From Pigmentiphaga litoralis (GTDB lineage: Bacteria > Pseudomonadota > Gammaproteobacteria > Burkholderiales > Burkholderiaceae_B), in contig NZ_BMXQ01000001.1 in NCBI RefSeq assembly GCF_014651835.1, forward strand, positions 1,688,801 through 1,752,800: DNA of 64,000 nucleotides. Direction: 5' to 3'. The notes beneath the pieces were generated by a model, which saw only the letters and a list, made by a program, of their open reading frames with translations, had not been told where the DNA came from and did no database searches. Shown piece by piece: positions 40,817 through 52,064 of the stretch (positions within the stretch are counted from its first letter, which is position 1; each line of letters opens with the position of its first letter). The position numbers were made by a program, and so were the translations under genes.

Positions 40817-43590
40817 CAGGCGGTTTCCGGCAAGACGGGCAGTTCGGCGTCGGCATCGATCACCGGCGGCGTACCCAATGGCAAGGTAAAGGTCATCGCA
40901 GCGCCGCCCTCGGGGGATGCGCCGGCAGAGATATGGCCGCCATGGGCGTCGATGATCGCGCGGCAGATGGCCAGCCCAAGTCCGACGCCGGGCGTGGCCG
41001 ACTCGGAATCGCCCCGCGTGAACTTGTCGAACAGGCGGTCGGCGCGGCCCGGCGGCAGGCCGGGACCATCGTCGGCCACCGTCACGCGCAGGTCTTTGCC
41101 CACGCAGGACGCCGACAAGGTGATGCGGGTGGTGGATGGGGTGTACTTTGCGGCGTTCTCCAGCAGATTCGCCAGTACGCGTTCGATCAGGACGGCATCG
41201 AACCGGACCAGGGGCAGATCGGCGGGCAAGCTGACCGCGACGGTTCGCGGACCCAGCTGGCGCCGCACGGACTGGATCGCCGTGCCGACGATTTCCTCCA
41301 GCGACTGCCATTCGCGCCGCAAGGTGATCGCGCCGCTCTGGATGCGGGCCATGTCGAGCAGGTTGGCGACCAGCGTGCTCATGTGCATGACTTCAATGCG
41401 AATGGCGTGCACCTGTTCCTGTTGATCCGGTGACAAGGCCGGTGGCACGGTTGCCAGCGATTCGGCCAGACCGGCCAGCACCGTCAGGGGCGTGCGGATG
41501 TCATGCGACATGGCCGACAGCAAGGAATTGCGCAGGCGTTCGGCTTCCATGCCGACCTGGGTCTGGCGCGCCACGTCGGCATAGTGCACCCGTTCCAGTG
41601 CGATGGCGATCAGGCTCGCAAACGTATCCAGCTGGCGTTGCTGCTCGGGGATCATCAGCCAGCGGGGGTCTTCGGGGCGGATGGCCAGCACGCCGCGAAT
41701 GCGCATGGGCGCGCGCAGCGGCACGTAGCGGAACGCACTGGCGGGCAAGGTATCGGTGCCCAGGCCTGCCTGTCTATCCTGGTCGCAGGCCCACTGGGCG
41801 ATGCCCGGATCCAGGTCGCCGGGCGCGTTGGCGGGCATCACCAACGCATCATCGCTGCCGGGCAGGAGCAGCACCACCTGGCTGCCGAAGGCCGACGACA
41901 GCGTGCTGCCGGTCGACTCGACCACCTGCTCACGCTGCAAGGCGCCCGACAGATCACGCGCAAATTCGAACAGCTTGCGGGCGCGCGTTTCGCGATGGGC
42001 GGCGATGCGGGCCTGGAAGCGCAGCCCCGCCGTCAGTTGCCCGACAACCAGCCCGACCGCCAGCATGACGCCAAAGGTCAACACATACTGCGCGTCGTTG
42101 ACCGTGAACGACAGGATGGGCGGGATGAAAAACAGGTCGAAGGCCGCGACATTCAGCAGCGCGGCCAGTGCGGCCGGCCCGCGCCCGTGGCGCACGGCGA
42201 CCCCTACTACCCCCAGCAGGAACAGCATCGCGATATTGGTCGGCTCCAGCAGGTCCGACAGCGGCTGCAGGCAGGCGGTCGCGATCACCGCGCCCAGCAC
42301 CGGCCACAGATAGGCGGTCCAGCGGCGCCGGGCCGATGGGGACCCGGTGGCGCGCAGCGCCATCGATCGCGTCACGCGCGTGGCCGTGCCAGGACTCCCG
42401 GGGGTGTCGCTGCGCGCCGCGCCGATCCGGATCACGTCCAGGTCGGCGCCGCAGCGCGACACGGCGCTCGCTACTGAGCGCCACGGCGCGTGGCCGGCAG
42501 CGCGCCCGCTCTGCCCTGCGCGCAACCAGAAGGACAGGCCCCGGGGCCGCGCCGGCCCCATCACCAGCGTGGACAGATTGTGTTCACGCGCATAGTCGAC
42601 CAGCACGTGGGCAACGTCGGCGCCGGTCAGCACGGCGGTCGTAGCCGACAGTGTCTCGGCAAGGTGCAGCGTGGACAGTACCTGCATGCGCTTGGCACGG
42701 GGGGCATGCTGCAAGGCGGGTGTCTCGACGTACACGGCATGCCACGTGATGTTGAGCCGACCCGCCAGCCGGGCCGCGCTGCGCGCCACATGCTCGCCCT
42801 CGGGACCGGGCCCAATGCAGGCCAGCAACGCTTCTTGCGTGCGCCAGACGTCGCGGATCGATTGGGCATCGCGATAGTCCTGCACGTCGCCCTGCATGCG
42901 ATCGGCCATGCGGCGCAGCGCCAGTTCACGCAGCGCGATCAGATTGCCCTTGCGAAAGAAGTGCTGCGCCGCGCGCTCGGCTTGCGGCGCGACATAGACC
43001 TTGCCGGCCTTGAGCCGCGCGAGCAGTTCGTCGGCGGGTACATCCACCATCACCACGTCGTCGGCGTTGTCGAACACCGAGTCGGGCAGCGTTTCCTGCA
43101 CCCGGATTCCGACGATGCCGGCTACCACGTCATTCAGGCTTTCGAGGTGTTGAATATTGAGCGTGCTCAGCACATCGATGCCGGCGGCCAGCACGTCCTC
43201 GACATCCTGCCAGCGTTTGGGGTGCCGCGACCCCGGTGCGTTCGAATGCGCCAGTTCGTCCACCAGCAGCAGCCCCGGCCGGCGCGCCAGCGCGGCGTCC
43301 AGATCGAACTCGGCCAGGTCGCGCCCACGGTGCGTCACGGTGCGCAGTGGCAGCCGCGCCAGGCCTTCGACGCGGGCGGCGGTGTCGGCGCGGCCATGCG
43401 TTTCGACCACGCCGATCACCACGTCCACCCCTTTGGCCACGGCGTCATGGGCCGCTGCCAGCATCGCACAGGTCTTGCCCGCCCCCGCCGACGCGCCAAT
43501 GTAGATGCGCAGATGCCCTCGGCCCGCGCGCAGTGCGTCGCCGCGCAGGCGGTCGAGCAACTGGTCGGGATCGGGACGGGCAGCGGTCAT
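40816..43590 (-). CDS. kdpD: potassium-sensing histidine kinase KdpD
   Basis: A 924-residue sensor of usual size. Residues 1-230 form the KdpD domain with Walker [11 protein letters not shown] UspA-like domain follows (about 255-370), then four membrane helices (about 415-515: [19 protein letters not shown] and on), a GAF-like region (540-670), HisKA with [20 protein letters not shown] near 690, and an ATPase domain with [19 protein letters not shown] and [12 protein letters not shown]. Overlaps kdpC by 4 bases and kdpE by 1. Confidence 0.96.
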   Translation of the reverse strand: MTAARPDPDQLLDRLRGDALRAGRGHLRIYIGASAGAGKTCAMLAAAHDAVAKGVDVVIGVVETHGRADTAARVEGLARLPLRTVTHRGRDLAEFDLDAALARRPGLLLVDELAHSNAPGSRHPKRWQDVEDVLAAGIDVLSTLNIQHLESLNDVVAGIVGIRVQETLPDSVFDNADDVVMVDVPADELLARLKAGKVYVAPQAERAAQHFFRKGNLIALRELALRRMADRMQGDVQDYRDAQSIRDVWRTQEALLACIGPGPEGEHVARSAARLAGRLNITWHAVYVETPALQHAPRAKRMQVLSTLHLAETLSATTAVLTGADVAHVLVDYAREHNLSTLVMGPARPRGLSFWLRAGQSGRAAGHAPWRSVASAVSRCGADLDVIRIGAARSDTPGSPGTATRVTRSMALRATGSPSARRRWTAYLWPVLGAVIATACLQPLSDLLEPTNIAMLFLLGVVGVAVRHGRGPAALAALLNVAAFDLFFIPPILSFTVNDAQYVLTFGVMLAVGLVVGQLTAGLRFQARIAAHRETRARKLFEFARDLSGALQREQVVESTGSTLSSAFGSQVVLLLPGSDDALVMPANAPGDLDPGIAQWACDQDRQAGLGTDTLPASAFRYVPLRAPMRIRGVLAIRPEDPRWLMIPEQQRQLDTFASLIAIALERVHYADVARQTQVGMEAERLRNSLLSAMSHDIRTPLTVLAGLAESLATVPPALSPDQQEQVHAIRIEVMHMSTLVANLLDMARIQSGAITLRREWQSLEEIVGTAIQSVRRQLGPRTVAVSLPADLPLVRFDAVLIERVLANLLENAAKYTPSTTRITLSASCVGKDLRVTVADDGPGLPPGRADRLFDKFTRGDSESATPGVGLGLAICRAIIDAHGGHISAGASPEGGAAMTFTLPLGTPPVIDADAELPVLPETA

Positions 43591-44180
43591 TTCGCCTTGA
43601 CGGGGGAAGCGGTGGATGCAAGCAAGGCCAGGTTCAAGGCCAGCACATTGACGCGCGGCTCACCCAGGAAGCCCCATTGTCGCGCGTCCTGATGACTTTC
43701 CACCAGTGCGCGGACCGCGCTGGCCGACATGCCGCGCGCCGCCGCCACCCGGCCGACCTGGTAATAGGCGCCCGCCACGCTGATATGCGGATCGAGACCA
43801 CTGGCCGACGCGGTCACCAGGTCCACCGGCACGGGCAGCGTATTGGACGGATCGGCCGCCTTGAGGGCATCGATGCGGCCCTGGATGGCCGTGATCAATG
43901 CGGGATTGGTCGGGCCAAGGTTGGACCCCGACGACGCCGCCGGGTTGTAGGGCGTGGGCGCGGTGGCCGACGGACGGCCCCAGAACAGGCCGGGATCGGT
44001 AAAGGATTGGCCGATCAGCGACGAGCCGATCACCTTGCCTTCGTGCCGCACCAGGCTGCCCTGCGCCTGGTCGGGAAACAGCGCGCTGCCGGCGCGGGTC
44101 AACAGCCACGGGTAGATCAGGCCGGTGATCACCGACAGCAGCACGAACAGGGTCAGGGCAGGACGCAGAAGTTGGCGCAT
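43587..44180 (-). CDS. kdpC: potassium-transporting ATPase subunit KdpC
   Basis: A 197-residue single-pass membrane protein. The N-terminal helix reads [23 protein letters not shown]. Conserved KdpC blocks follow: [55 protein letters not shown] and [27 protein letters not shown]. It stabilises the KdpFABC complex. It follows kdpB by 9 bases. Confidence 0.96.
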   Translation of the reverse strand: MRQLLRPALTLFVLLSVITGLIYPWLLTRAGSALFPDQAQGSLVRHEGKVIGSSLIGQSFTDPGLFWGRPSATAPTPYNPAASSGSNLGPTNPALITAIQGRIDALKAADPSNTLPVPVDLVTASASGLDPHISVAGAYYQVGRVAAARGMSASAVRALVESHQDARQWGFLGEPRVNVLALNLALLASTASPVKAK

Positions 44181-44189
44181 GGAAATTCC

Positions 44190-46268
44190 TTAGACGAGAT
44201 GAAGGGCGACCAGCGCCATGTCGATCAGCTTGATGCCAACGAAGGGTGCAATCAGGCCACCCAGGCCGTACACCAGCAGATTGCGGCGCAGCAGGGCGTT
44301 GGCGCCCACCGCGCGATACGCCACGCCGCGCAGGGCGAGCGGAATCAGCGCCACGATGATGACGGCGTTGAAGATCACGGCCGACAAAATGGCGGACGAC
44401 GGGCTGGCCAGTCCCATGACGTTGAGCGCGCTCAGTTGCGGATAGGTGGCGACGAACGCGGCCGGAATGATTGCAAAGAACTTGGCCACGTCGTTGGCGG
44501 TCGAGAACGTCGTCAGCGCACCCCGGGTCATCAGCAACTGCTTGCCGGTCTCAACGATTTCCAGAAGCTTGGTCGGGTTCGAATCCAGGTCGACCATGTT
44601 GCCCGCCTCTTTTGCGGCCTGCGTGCCCGTGTTCATCGCGACCGCCACGTCGGCCTGGGCCAGCGCCGGCGCATCGTTGGTGCCGTCGCCCGTCATCGCC
44701 ACCAGGCGGCCTTCGGACTGATAGTCGCGGATCAGCTTGAGCTTGGCCTCGGGTGTCGCTTCGGCCAGGAAGTCATCCACACCGGCTTCGGCGGCAATGG
44801 CGGCCGCGGTCAGCCGGTTGTCACCCGTGATCATCACCGTCTTGATGCCCATGCGGCGCAGCTCGGCGAAGCGTTCCTTGATGCCGCCCTTCACGATGTC
44901 CTTGAGTTCCACCATGCCCTTGACCTCGCGGCCATCGGTCACGACCAGCGGCGTGCTGCCGTTGCGCGCGGCAGCGTCCACCGCAGCCTGCACGTCGGCA
45001 GGGAAGGTCCCGCCCAGCGCCTCGATATGCTGGCGCACGGCCTGCGACGAGCCCTTGCGGATCTGGCGTGCACCGCCCTCCCCGGCCAGGTCGATGCCGC
45101 TCATGCGGGTCTGCGCGGTGAACGGCACGAAGGTCGCCGACAGAGAAGCCATGTCGCGTTCGCGGACGTTGAAGCGCTGCTTGGCGAGCACGGCAATGCT
45201 GCGGCCTTCGGGCGTTTCGTCGGCAAGCGATGCCAGTTGCGCCAGGTCGGCCAGCGCCTGTTCAGATACACCAGCGGCCGGCACAAAGGCAGACGCCTGC
45301 CGGTTGCCCAGCGTGATGGTGCCGGTCTTGTCGAGCAGCAGCACGTCCACATCGCCGGCGGCTTCGACCGCGCGGCCCGATGTGGCGATCACATTGGCCT
45401 GCATCATGCGGCTCATGCCAGCCACGCCGATGGCCGACAGCAGCCCGCCAATAGTTGTCGGAATCAAGCAAACCAGCAGCGACACCAGTGCGGTGATCGT
45501 CACGACAGCCCCTGCACCCGAGGACGCCACCGCGTAATACGAGAAAGGCAGCAAGGTGACCGTGACGACGAGGAAGACCAGCGTCAACGCCACCAGCAGA
45601 ATCGTCAGCGCGATCTCGTTGGGCGTCTTCTGGCGCTTGGCGTTTTCGACCATGGCGATCATGCGGTCCAGGAAGGCTTCGCCCGGATTGACCGCGACGC
45701 GCACGATCAACCAGTCGGACAGCACGCGGGTGCCGCCCGTTACCGCCGAGAAATCACCCCCCGATTCGCGGATCACCGGCGCCGACTCGCCCGTGATCGC
45801 GCTTTCATCGACCGAGGCCACGCCGTCCAGCACCTCGCCATCGACCGGCACCAGGTCGCCGGCTTGCACCAGCACCAGGTCGCCCTTGCGCAGGTCGGTG
45901 GAGGGCACGTCGCGCCAGCCACCGGCACGATCGGGCCGCGCCAGCTTCTTGGCCACGGTACTTTGTTTGAGCCCGCGCAGCGATGCCGCCTGCGCCTTGC
46001 TGCGCCCTTCGGCCATGGCTTCGGCAAAGTTGGCGAACAGCACGGTGAACCACAGCCAGGCGGTGATGGCGAGGATGAACCCGGCCGGTGCTTCGCCCTG
46101 GCCAAACAGCGCCTGCAGCCACAACGCGGTTGTCAGCAGGCTGCCGACGTAGACCACGAACATGACCGGATTGCGCCACTGCACGCGGGGGTCGAGCTTG
46201 ATGAACGCGGCCTTGACCGCGCCGGCGGCCAGCACCGGATCCCAGAGGGAAAAAGAATGTCGTGTCAT
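44190..46268 (-). CDS. kdpB: potassium-transporting P-type ATPase subunit KdpB
   Basis: A 692-residue P-type ATPase. The actuator motif is ITGES near 160, the phosphorylation site is [14 protein letters not shown] near 310, the nucleotide-binding region has [10 protein letters not shown], and the hinge is [32 protein letters not shown] then [31 protein letters not shown]. The serine in TGES, target of inhibitory phosphorylation in E. coli KdpB, is present. ATP hydrolysis here drives K+ through KdpA. Confidence 0.97.
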   Translation of the reverse strand: MTRHSFSLWDPVLAAGAVKAAFIKLDPRVQWRNPVMFVVYVGSLLTTALWLQALFGQGEAPAGFILAITAWLWFTVLFANFAEAMAEGRSKAQAASLRGLKQSTVAKKLARPDRAGGWRDVPSTDLRKGDLVLVQAGDLVPVDGEVLDGVASVDESAITGESAPVIRESGGDFSAVTGGTRVLSDWLIVRVAVNPGEAFLDRMIAMVENAKRQKTPNEIALTILLVALTLVFLVVTVTLLPFSYYAVASSGAGAVVTITALVSLLVCLIPTTIGGLLSAIGVAGMSRMMQANVIATSGRAVEAAGDVDVLLLDKTGTITLGNRQASAFVPAAGVSEQALADLAQLASLADETPEGRSIAVLAKQRFNVRERDMASLSATFVPFTAQTRMSGIDLAGEGGARQIRKGSSQAVRQHIEALGGTFPADVQAAVDAAARNGSTPLVVTDGREVKGMVELKDIVKGGIKERFAELRRMGIKTVMITGDNRLTAAAIAAEAGVDDFLAEATPEAKLKLIRDYQSEGRLVAMTGDGTNDAPALAQADVAVAMNTGTQAAKEAGNMVDLDSNPTKLLEIVETGKQLLMTRGALTTFSTANDVAKFFAIIPAAFVATYPQLSALNVMGLASPSSAILSAVIFNAVIIVALIPLALRGVAYRAVGANALLRRNLLVYGLGGLIAPFVGIKLIDMALVALHLV

Positions 46269-46284
46269 GGAAGTCTCGGGTTCC

Positions 46285-48063
46285 TCAGTGGCCGGGATAG
46301 AGCATGAGGTGTTCGACGATCGGCCCGAGGGCGAGCGCCGGAACGAAATTGAGCAGGCCGATCAGCACCACGGTGCCCACCAGCAGCGTCACGAACAGGG
46401 GGCCGTGGGTAGGCAAGGTGCCTGCCGTGACGGGCACGCGTTTCTTGGCGGCCAGCGACCCTGCCAGCGCAAGCACGGCAACGATGACGGCAAAGCGCCC
46501 GAACCACATCGCCACGCCCTGCAGTGTGTTGTAGAACGGCGTGTTGGCCGACAGTCCGGCGAACGCGCTGCCGTTGTTGTTGGCGCCCGAGGTCAGCGCA
46601 TACAGCATCTCGGAAAAGCCATGTGGCCCCGGATTGGCCAGGCCGGCCAGACCCTCCGGATGCACGCCGGCCAATGCGGTGCCGGCCAGCGTCAGGATCG
46701 GCGCGGCCAGCAGCGCGATCGCGGCCATCTTCATCTCGAAGGGCTCGATCTTCTTGCCCAGGTATTCCGGCGTGCGGCCTATCATCAGCCCCGCCAGGAA
46801 CACGGCGACCAGCGCGACCACCAACATGCCGTACAGGCCCGTGCCGACACCACCGAACACCACCTCACCCAGCTGCATCAGCACCATCGGCCCCATGCCA
46901 CCAAGCGGCGTGAACGAGTCATGCATGGCATTGACCGCACCACACGAGGCCGCCGTCGTCACCGTCGCAAACAGCGCGGATGCACCGATGCCGAAGCGTG
47001 TTTCCTTGCCTTCCATATTGCCGCCCGACTGGCTCATGCCATGGGCCTGGTCGACGCCCAGCGCGGCGATCAGCGGATTGCCCTGCTGCTCGGAAGCGAT
47101 GGTGCCCGTGGCCACGATCAGGAAGATCAAGGTCATGGCGGCAAGCAGGGCCCCCGCCTGGCGAAGGTCACCGACCAACTTGCCGAACATGACGCACAAG
47201 GCCGTCGGGATCAGAAAGATGGACAGCATCTGCAAGAGGTTGGTCAACGCCGTGGGGTTCTCGAAGGGGTGCGCCGAATTGGCATTGAAGAAACCGCCCC
47301 CATTGGTCCCCAGCATCTTGATGGCTTCCTGCGACGCGACGGGCCCCATGGCAATCGACTGCATGGCATCGGCACCGCCTTGCAGTGTCGTGACGGGCAG
47401 GTAGGCATCCAGGTTCTGCACCACGCCCTGGCTGGTCAGGAACAGCGCAAACGCGATCGACAGCGGCAGCAGCACATAGAGCGTGACGCGGGTCAGGTCG
47501 ACCCAGGCGTTGCCCAGCGACGCGCTGGACCGCGCGGCAAGGCCACGAATGAACGCGAAGACCACGGCAATGCCGGTCGCGGCGGACAGGAAGTTCTGCA
47601 CGGTCAGCGCCAGCATCTGGGTCAGGTAGCTCATCGTGGCTTCGCCCGAATAGCCCTGCCAGTTGGTGTTGCTGGCAAAGCTGATGGCGGTGTTGAACGC
47701 CGAGTCGGCACTGACGGCTGGCAAGCCTTGCGGGTTCAGCGGCAAGGACAGCTGGAACCGCTGCAGGCCGTACACCACCAGCACGCCGATCAGGTTGAAG
47801 ACCAGCAGCGCCAGGGCGTAGGTCTTCCAGCCCATGCCCTGCGCGACGTCGACGCCGGCCAGACGGAACAGGCCGCGTTCCATGCGGGCGCCGCGTGACA
47901 GTGGCGCCGGAAAGCGCCCGTCGGCCACGCGTGTCAGCCACAGTCCCAAGGGCCACGCAGCCACGAACAGGACCCCAAGAAACACGGCCAGCAGCATCCA
48001 GGACTGGCCGGTGACCAAGGACCCGATCGTTGTGGTCGTCAACGAGTTGGTTGCGAAAGTCAT
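46285..48063 (-). CDS. kdpA: potassium-transporting ATPase subunit KdpA
   Basis: A 592-residue potassium channel-like subunit with about ten helices. Selectivity-filter-type segments are visible: [64 protein letters not shown] and [15 protein letters not shown]. The ATG at 48063 overlaps the kdpF stop by one base (TGATG). Followed 16 bases later by kdpB. Confidence 0.97.
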   Translation of the reverse strand: MTFATNSLTTTTIGSLVTGQSWMLLAVFLGVLFVAAWPLGLWLTRVADGRFPAPLSRGARMERGLFRLAGVDVAQGMGWKTYALALLVFNLIGVLVVYGLQRFQLSLPLNPQGLPAVSADSAFNTAISFASNTNWQGYSGEATMSYLTQMLALTVQNFLSAATGIAVVFAFIRGLAARSSASLGNAWVDLTRVTLYVLLPLSIAFALFLTSQGVVQNLDAYLPVTTLQGGADAMQSIAMGPVASQEAIKMLGTNGGGFFNANSAHPFENPTALTNLLQMLSIFLIPTALCVMFGKLVGDLRQAGALLAAMTLIFLIVATGTIASEQQGNPLIAALGVDQAHGMSQSGGNMEGKETRFGIGASALFATVTTAASCGAVNAMHDSFTPLGGMGPMVLMQLGEVVFGGVGTGLYGMLVVALVAVFLAGLMIGRTPEYLGKKIEPFEMKMAAIALLAAPILTLAGTALAGVHPEGLAGLANPGPHGFSEMLYALTSGANNNGSAFAGLSANTPFYNTLQGVAMWFGRFAVIVAVLALAGSLAAKKRVPVTAGTLPTHGPLFVTLLVGTVVLIGLLNFVPALALGPIVEHLMLYPGH

Positions 48064-48152
48064 CAAAAGTCCTCCGCGCGGAACAGGGCCACCAGCAGGT
48101 AGATGAACAGGCCCGCGGCAAGCACGCCGCTCACGATCATCAGCACGTTCAT
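48063..48152 (-). CDS. kdpF: potassium-transporting ATPase small subunit KdpF
   Basis: A 29-residue single-helix peptide, [20 protein letters not shown] and then VALFRAEDF. The [14 protein letters not shown] ending is the KdpF signature (usually YLxxALLRPExF). It is often missed because of its size. The ATG at 48152 overlaps the stop of the preceding small ORF as ATGA, and its own stop overlaps kdpA. Confidence 0.93.
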   Translation of the reverse strand: MNVLMIVSGVLAAGLFIYLLVALFRAEDF

Positions 48153-48253
48153 GGACGTCCTTCGGTGCGGACGCCCAGCCGGTCGCATAGCGCGACAAGG
48201 CCCAGCGCGAGGCCGAACAGGCCTGCTGTCAGGGCCAGAAAAATCAGATCCAT
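48149..48253 (-). CDS. 34-residue single-helix membrane peptide heading the kdp operon
   Basis: Minus strand reads [20 protein letters not shown] followed by [14 protein letters not shown] and a TGA. One hydrophobic helix (residues 3-22) is followed by a polar, basic tail. Its stop overlaps the kdpF start as ATGA, and it is the first ORF after the predicted kdp promoter, so it is translationally coupled to the whole complex. It resembles KdpF in size and shape but lacks the RPExF ending. It may be an extra KdpFABC-associated or leader peptide. No known family was recognised with certainty. Confidence 0.7.
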   Translation of the reverse strand: MDLIFLALTAGLFGLALGLVALCDRLGVRTEGRP

Positions 48254-48312
48254 ACATGCCTCATACCGATGTCTTGACGAGGCCTCCAGCGTAGGCACAT
48301 GCACGTCAAATC

Positions 48313-48358
48313 GGTGTAGAAAGCCGGGCAGGACGTATCAAGAAAGCGTAAAGACGCG
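48313..48358 (-). promoter_or_regulatory. kdp promoter: kdp operon promoter with KdpE-box candidate
   Basis: Minus strand: TTGATA (complement of 48336-48341), 17-base spacer, TACACC (complement of 48313-48318), start point near 48306. Directly upstream of and touching the -35 is GCGTCTTTACGCTTTC (complement of 48343-48358), a pyrimidine-rich TTTAC-containing element where KdpE would be expected. Confidence 0.55.
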
Positions 48359-48448
48359 CCGTCTTGACAGCTTTTTTGCACGCGAGTCCCTACTGTGTCG
48401 TCAGCCCGGGCACTGGTTCCCGGCGCACCGACCACAAGGATGTTTTCG

Positions 48449-49225
48449 ATGATGACCCGACCCGCACTGCTTGCGTGTCTGCTGGGCAGCCTGGGCGCGA
48501 ACGCCGCTGCGCAGTCCCCTGACACCGGTTTTTTGCCCAAAGTTGCCACGTTTGCCAACGAGGTGACCGTGACCGCAAATGTGGCGCTGGCCAATGAATA
48601 CCGCTACCGCGGCATCGGCCAGACCAATGGCCGTCCGGCACTGCAAGGCGGCTTCGACCTGTTGCATGCCAGCGGCTTCTATGTCGGCAACTGGAACAGC
48701 AACATCAGCTGGCTGGCGGACTCAAACCCCGACGTCTCGTCGTCACTGGAAATGGACTTCTACGGCGGCTACAAGACCACGACCGGACCGGTCGCCTGGG
48801 ATGTGGGGGTGCTGCAATATGCCTACCCGGGCAGCCGCCCGGACGGCTTCACGTCGCCGGACACGACCGAGGTCTATGCCAGCGTTGGCGCGGGGCCCGT
48901 GGTGTTCAAGTACTCGCATGCGCTGACCAATCTGTTCGGCTTTGCCGACACCCGGAACAGTGGCTATGCGGATCTGACCGGAACGATGGATACGGGTGTA
49001 TGGGGCGTGACCGCCACCGCCCACGTGGGCCACCAATGGGTGCACAACCTGTCGGCCGCGTCGTACACCGACTGGCGGGTGGGGCTGTCGAAAGACCTGG
49101 GAGCAAGCACGGTGCTGTCGGCCGGGTGGCTCGACACGAATGCGGACCGCGGCGTGTATACGAACACGCGCGGCCGCTATCTGGGAAAGGGAATGGTCCT
49201 GGTCAGCCTGACCAGGACGTTCTGA
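48449..49225 (+). CDS. TorF-family putative outer-membrane porin
   Basis: A 258-residue exported protein of the family described by TIGR02001 (TorF-like). Residues 1-22 are a signal peptide (MTRPALLACLLGSLGANAAAQ). The mature part has alternating beta-strand texture and the family start VTANVALANEYRYRGIGQTNGRPALQGGFDL, then GFYVGNWNSNISW and SSLEMDFYGGYK. It ends LVSLTRTF with terminal Phe. AAGGA lies 8 bases before the ATG at 48449; an ATG at 48440 is also possible. It is divergent from the kdp operon. Confidence 0.86.
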   Translation: MMTRPALLACLLGSLGANAAAQSPDTGFLPKVATFANEVTVTANVALANEYRYRGIGQTNGRPALQGGFDLLHASGFYVGNWNSNISWLADSNPDVSSSLEMDFYGGYKTTTGPVAWDVGVLQYAYPGSRPDGFTSPDTTEVYASVGAGPVVFKYSHALTNLFGFADTRNSGYADLTGTMDTGVWGVTATAHVGHQWVHNLSAASYTDWRVGLSKDLGASTVLSAGWLDTNADRGVYTNTRGRYLGKGMVLVSLTRTF

Positions 49226-49233
49226 CCGGAAGC

Positions 49234-50847
49234 TCAGAACCCCGCGGCTGCGCCGTCGCGGCGCGGATCGCTGGCGGCGACATAGCCTTGAGTGGCCGGA
49301 TCGCCCATCTTCCAGATGAACTGCCCTGCGCCAAAGTCCTGGTAGGAATCATTGATGATCGCCGGGCGATGGCCCCGGGCAGCCAGCCCGGCCACCACGT
49401 CGGCCGGCATGGCGCTTTCCAGGTTGATCTCCAGCCCGGCGTTGTAGCGCCAGCGCGGCGCATCGCACGCAGCCTGGGGGTTCTGCTTGTAGTCCAGCAT
49501 GCGCACCAGGGTCTGCATGTGGCCTTGGGGCTGCATGTTGCCGCCCATCACGCCAAAGCTCATGACCGGCTGGCCGTCTTGCGTCAGGAAGGCCGGGATG
49601 ATGGTGTGGAAGGGGCGCTTGCCCGGCGCGACCACGTTGGCGCTGGCTGGATCCAGATTGAAGCCGAAGCCGCGGTTCTGCAGGCTGATGCCGAATTCGG
49701 GCTCGACGACGCCCGACCCGAAGCCCTGGAAATTGCTCTGGATGAAGCTGACCATCATGCCGCTTTCGTCGGCCGCGGTCAGGTAGATGGTGCCGCCCTT
49801 GACGGGATTGCCGAAGCCGAAGTCCTGCGCCTTGTTGCGATCGATGAGCTTAGCGCGCGAAGCCAGATACGCATCGTCCAGCAGATGCGCCGCGGTCACC
49901 CGCATGTGGTCCGGGTCGGCCACGAATTCGTACACGTCGGCAAAGGCCAGCTTCATGGCCTCGATCATCAGGTGCTGCGTCTCGGCCGAATCCACGCCGT
50001 GTTCGGCCACGTCGAACTGGTCAAGGATGCCGAGCGCGATCAGCGCGGCAATGCCCTGCCCGCTCGGCGGGATTTCGTGCAGCGTATAGCCACGGTAGTC
50101 ACGCGAGATGGGCGTGACCCAATCGGCGCGATGGTTGGCCAGGTCCTGCTTCGTCAGGGAACCGCCCAACTCTTTCGACAACGCCACCAGCGCGTCGGCA
50201 ATGTCGCCTTCATAGAAGGACTTGCCCTTGCTGGCCGCAATCGACCGCAACGCGCGCGCCGCAGCCTTGAACTGGAACAGTTCGCCGATATCGGGCGCGC
50301 GGCCCCACGGCATGAACGCCTGGGCAAAGCCTGGCTGGCCCTTGAGCTCCGCGGCGCCGGCCGCCCACTTCTGGCGCACCACGGGCGGCACCAGGTAGCC
50401 CCGTTCGGCGATCTCGATGGCAGGCGCCATCAGGTCCGCGAACGGCAGCTTGCCAAACCGTTCGCTCAGCGCCATCCAGGCGCTGACCGCGCCCGGCACC
50501 GTTACGGAATCGATGCCGCGCTTGGGCGGCGTCGTCTGGCCGTCGCCATACTTCTTCGAAAAATACTCTGGCGTCCACGCCTGGGGCGAGCGGCCCGACG
50601 CATTCAGTCCATGCAATTCCTTGCCGTCCCACAAGATGCAGAACGCATCCGACCCCAGGCCGTTGCTGACCGGCTCGAGCAACGTCATGCAGGCCGCCGT
50701 GGCGATCGCGGCGTCGACCGCATTGCCGCCGGCAGCCAGCATGCGCAGACCGGCCTGCGACGCCATCGGGTGCGACGTCGAGACCACGTTACGGGCGAAC
50801 ACCGGAATGCGCGCCGAGGGATACGGATTGGAAAAGTTGAATTGCAT
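49234..50847 (-). CDS. gamma-glutamyltransferase family protein
   Basis: A 537-residue N-terminal nucleophile hydrolase of the gamma-glutamyltransferase family, YwrD-like branch. Key parts: ASQAGLRMLAAGGNAVDAAIATAACMTLLEPVSNGLGSDAFCILW, GRSPQAWTPEYF, SVTVPGAVSAWMAL, and the self-cleavage site at GGT before IYLTAADESGMMVSFIQSN near residue 355. It makes two chains from one precursor. No signal peptide is seen, unlike periplasmic Ggt. The ATG at 50847 follows the Bug gene stop by 14 bases, so both form one operon. The usual role is hydrolysis of gamma-glutamyl compounds such as glutathione; this branch may use other amides. Confidence 0.9.
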   Translation of the reverse strand: MQFNFSNPYPSARIPVFARNVVSTSHPMASQAGLRMLAAGGNAVDAAIATAACMTLLEPVSNGLGSDAFCILWDGKELHGLNASGRSPQAWTPEYFSKKYGDGQTTPPKRGIDSVTVPGAVSAWMALSERFGKLPFADLMAPAIEIAERGYLVPPVVRQKWAAGAAELKGQPGFAQAFMPWGRAPDIGELFQFKAAARALRSIAASKGKSFYEGDIADALVALSKELGGSLTKQDLANHRADWVTPISRDYRGYTLHEIPPSGQGIAALIALGILDQFDVAEHGVDSAETQHLMIEAMKLAFADVYEFVADPDHMRVTAAHLLDDAYLASRAKLIDRNKAQDFGFGNPVKGGTIYLTAADESGMMVSFIQSNFQGFGSGVVEPEFGISLQNRGFGFNLDPASANVVAPGKRPFHTIIPAFLTQDGQPVMSFGVMGGNMQPQGHMQTLVRMLDYKQNPQAACDAPRWRYNAGLEINLESAMPADVVAGLAARGHRPAIINDSYQDFGAGQFIWKMGDPATQGYVAASDPRRDGAAAGF

Positions 50848-50861
50848 GGTGAGCTTCCGAT

Positions 50862-51863
50862 TTATTGCGCAGTAATGCCGAATGCCTTCAGGTCGCGACC
50901 CCACTGGGTCAGTTCGGTGTCGATCTTCTGGCGCATCTGTGCCGGCGTGTTGGTCGAGGGCTCCACGCCCTGCGCGGCCAGCATGGCCTGCACGTCAGGC
51001 TTGGCCACGGCCTTCTTCACCTCGGCGGCCAGCCGCTCGACGATCGCGGGGTCGGTGCCACCGGTCGTGAACACGGCATACCAGGTCGAAAATTCATAGC
51101 CCGGCACGCCCGCTTCAGCGATGGTCGGAATGTTCGGCAGCGACTTCACCCGTTCCTTGGTGGTCACCGCCAGGATCTTGGTCTGGCCGGTCTTGGCCGA
51201 CTGCAGTGCCGGCGGAATGCCCGAAAACGTCATCTGCACCTGGCCGCCGCTGACGTCAGTCAGGGCCTGCGAGTTGCCGCGATACGGCACGTGCACGATG
51301 TTGACGTTGGCCTGCTTGGCGAACAGCGCGCCCGCCAGATGCAGCGTCGACCCATTGCCCGACGATGCGTAGTTCAGCGTGCCCGGATCCTTGCGGGCCA
51401 GCGCCACCAATTCCTTCACGCTGTTGGCAGGCACGCCGGCATTGACCAGCAGCACGTTGCCCGACTCGGCCACCAGCGACACGGGCGCCAGGTCCTTGCG
51501 CGGATCGAAGCTCAGCTTGCTGGCGAGCAACGGGGCCACGGTGTTGCTGCCGGTCGAACCGAGCAGCAGCGTGTAGCCATTGGGCTGCGCCTTGGCCACC
51601 ACGTCGGCGGCGATCAGGCCGCCTGCACCGGCGCGGTTTTCCACCACGATGGTCTGGCCCATGCTCTGCTGCATCTCCTTGGCGATGATGCGCGCGATCA
51701 CATCGTTGCCGCCGCCGGCTGCAAAGCCGACCACCATCTTCAGGGGCTGCGACGGGTAGGCGTCAGCCGCAATGGCCTGGACGCCCCAGGTGGTGGTAGC
51801 AAGGACCGCCAGGCCCAGCAGCGAGCGGCGGGTAAAGGACAGGGGAGACAGGGTCGACATCAT
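50862..51863 (-). CDS. Bug-family (TctC-like) periplasmic solute-binding protein
   Basis: A 333-residue receptor. Residues 1-31 are a signal peptide containing FTRRSLLGLAVLATTTWGVQAIAA; the RR pair could suit Tat export. Bug hallmarks: YPSQPLKMVVGFAAGGGNDVIARIIA, VVENRAGAGGLIAADVVAKA and GYTLLLGSTGSN, with VPYRGNSQALTDVSGGQVQMTFSGIP. The ATG at 51863 has GGAAG 7 bases upstream. It shares an operon with the gamma-glutamyltransferase-type enzyme, so the bound ligand may be a gamma-glutamyl compound or its product; no TctAB genes are nearby. Confidence 0.88.
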   Translation of the reverse strand: MMSTLSPLSFTRRSLLGLAVLATTTWGVQAIAADAYPSQPLKMVVGFAAGGGNDVIARIIAKEMQQSMGQTIVVENRAGAGGLIAADVVAKAQPNGYTLLLGSTGSNTVAPLLASKLSFDPRKDLAPVSLVAESGNVLLVNAGVPANSVKELVALARKDPGTLNYASSGNGSTLHLAGALFAKQANVNIVHVPYRGNSQALTDVSGGQVQMTFSGIPPALQSAKTGQTKILAVTTKERVKSLPNIPTIAEAGVPGYEFSTWYAVFTTGGTDPAIVERLAAEVKKAVAKPDVQAMLAAQGVEPSTNTPAQMRQKIDTELTQWGRDLKAFGITAQ

Positions 51864-52064
51864 GGTGTTTCTTCCTTGGCGATTCGTCGCTCGATGGCAG
51901 GTTGGCTGGCGGACGGCGGGACCGCAGTCCCAGGTGCCTTCCGACGTCATGATCTGGATTGTGCGAGCCGTTTTCACCAAAGGAAAGCGAATATTGCTTT
52001 AGAGTAACGAAAGGAAAACTTTCAACAGATTTCCGTTTTGGTGCATGTCATACAAGGGAGCCCC

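Noticed and set aside
43236-46307. 1023-residue open frame on the plus strand opposite kdpB, kdpC and kdpD
   Set aside because: Antisense shadow across three genes with perfect family motifs; His/Gln/Gly/Arg-rich sequence without recognisable content.
48364-48396. TTGACA as promoter for the TorF-like gene
   Set aside because: The nearest -10-like TACTGT is 21 bases away, too far for a sigma70 promoter, so it was not listed.
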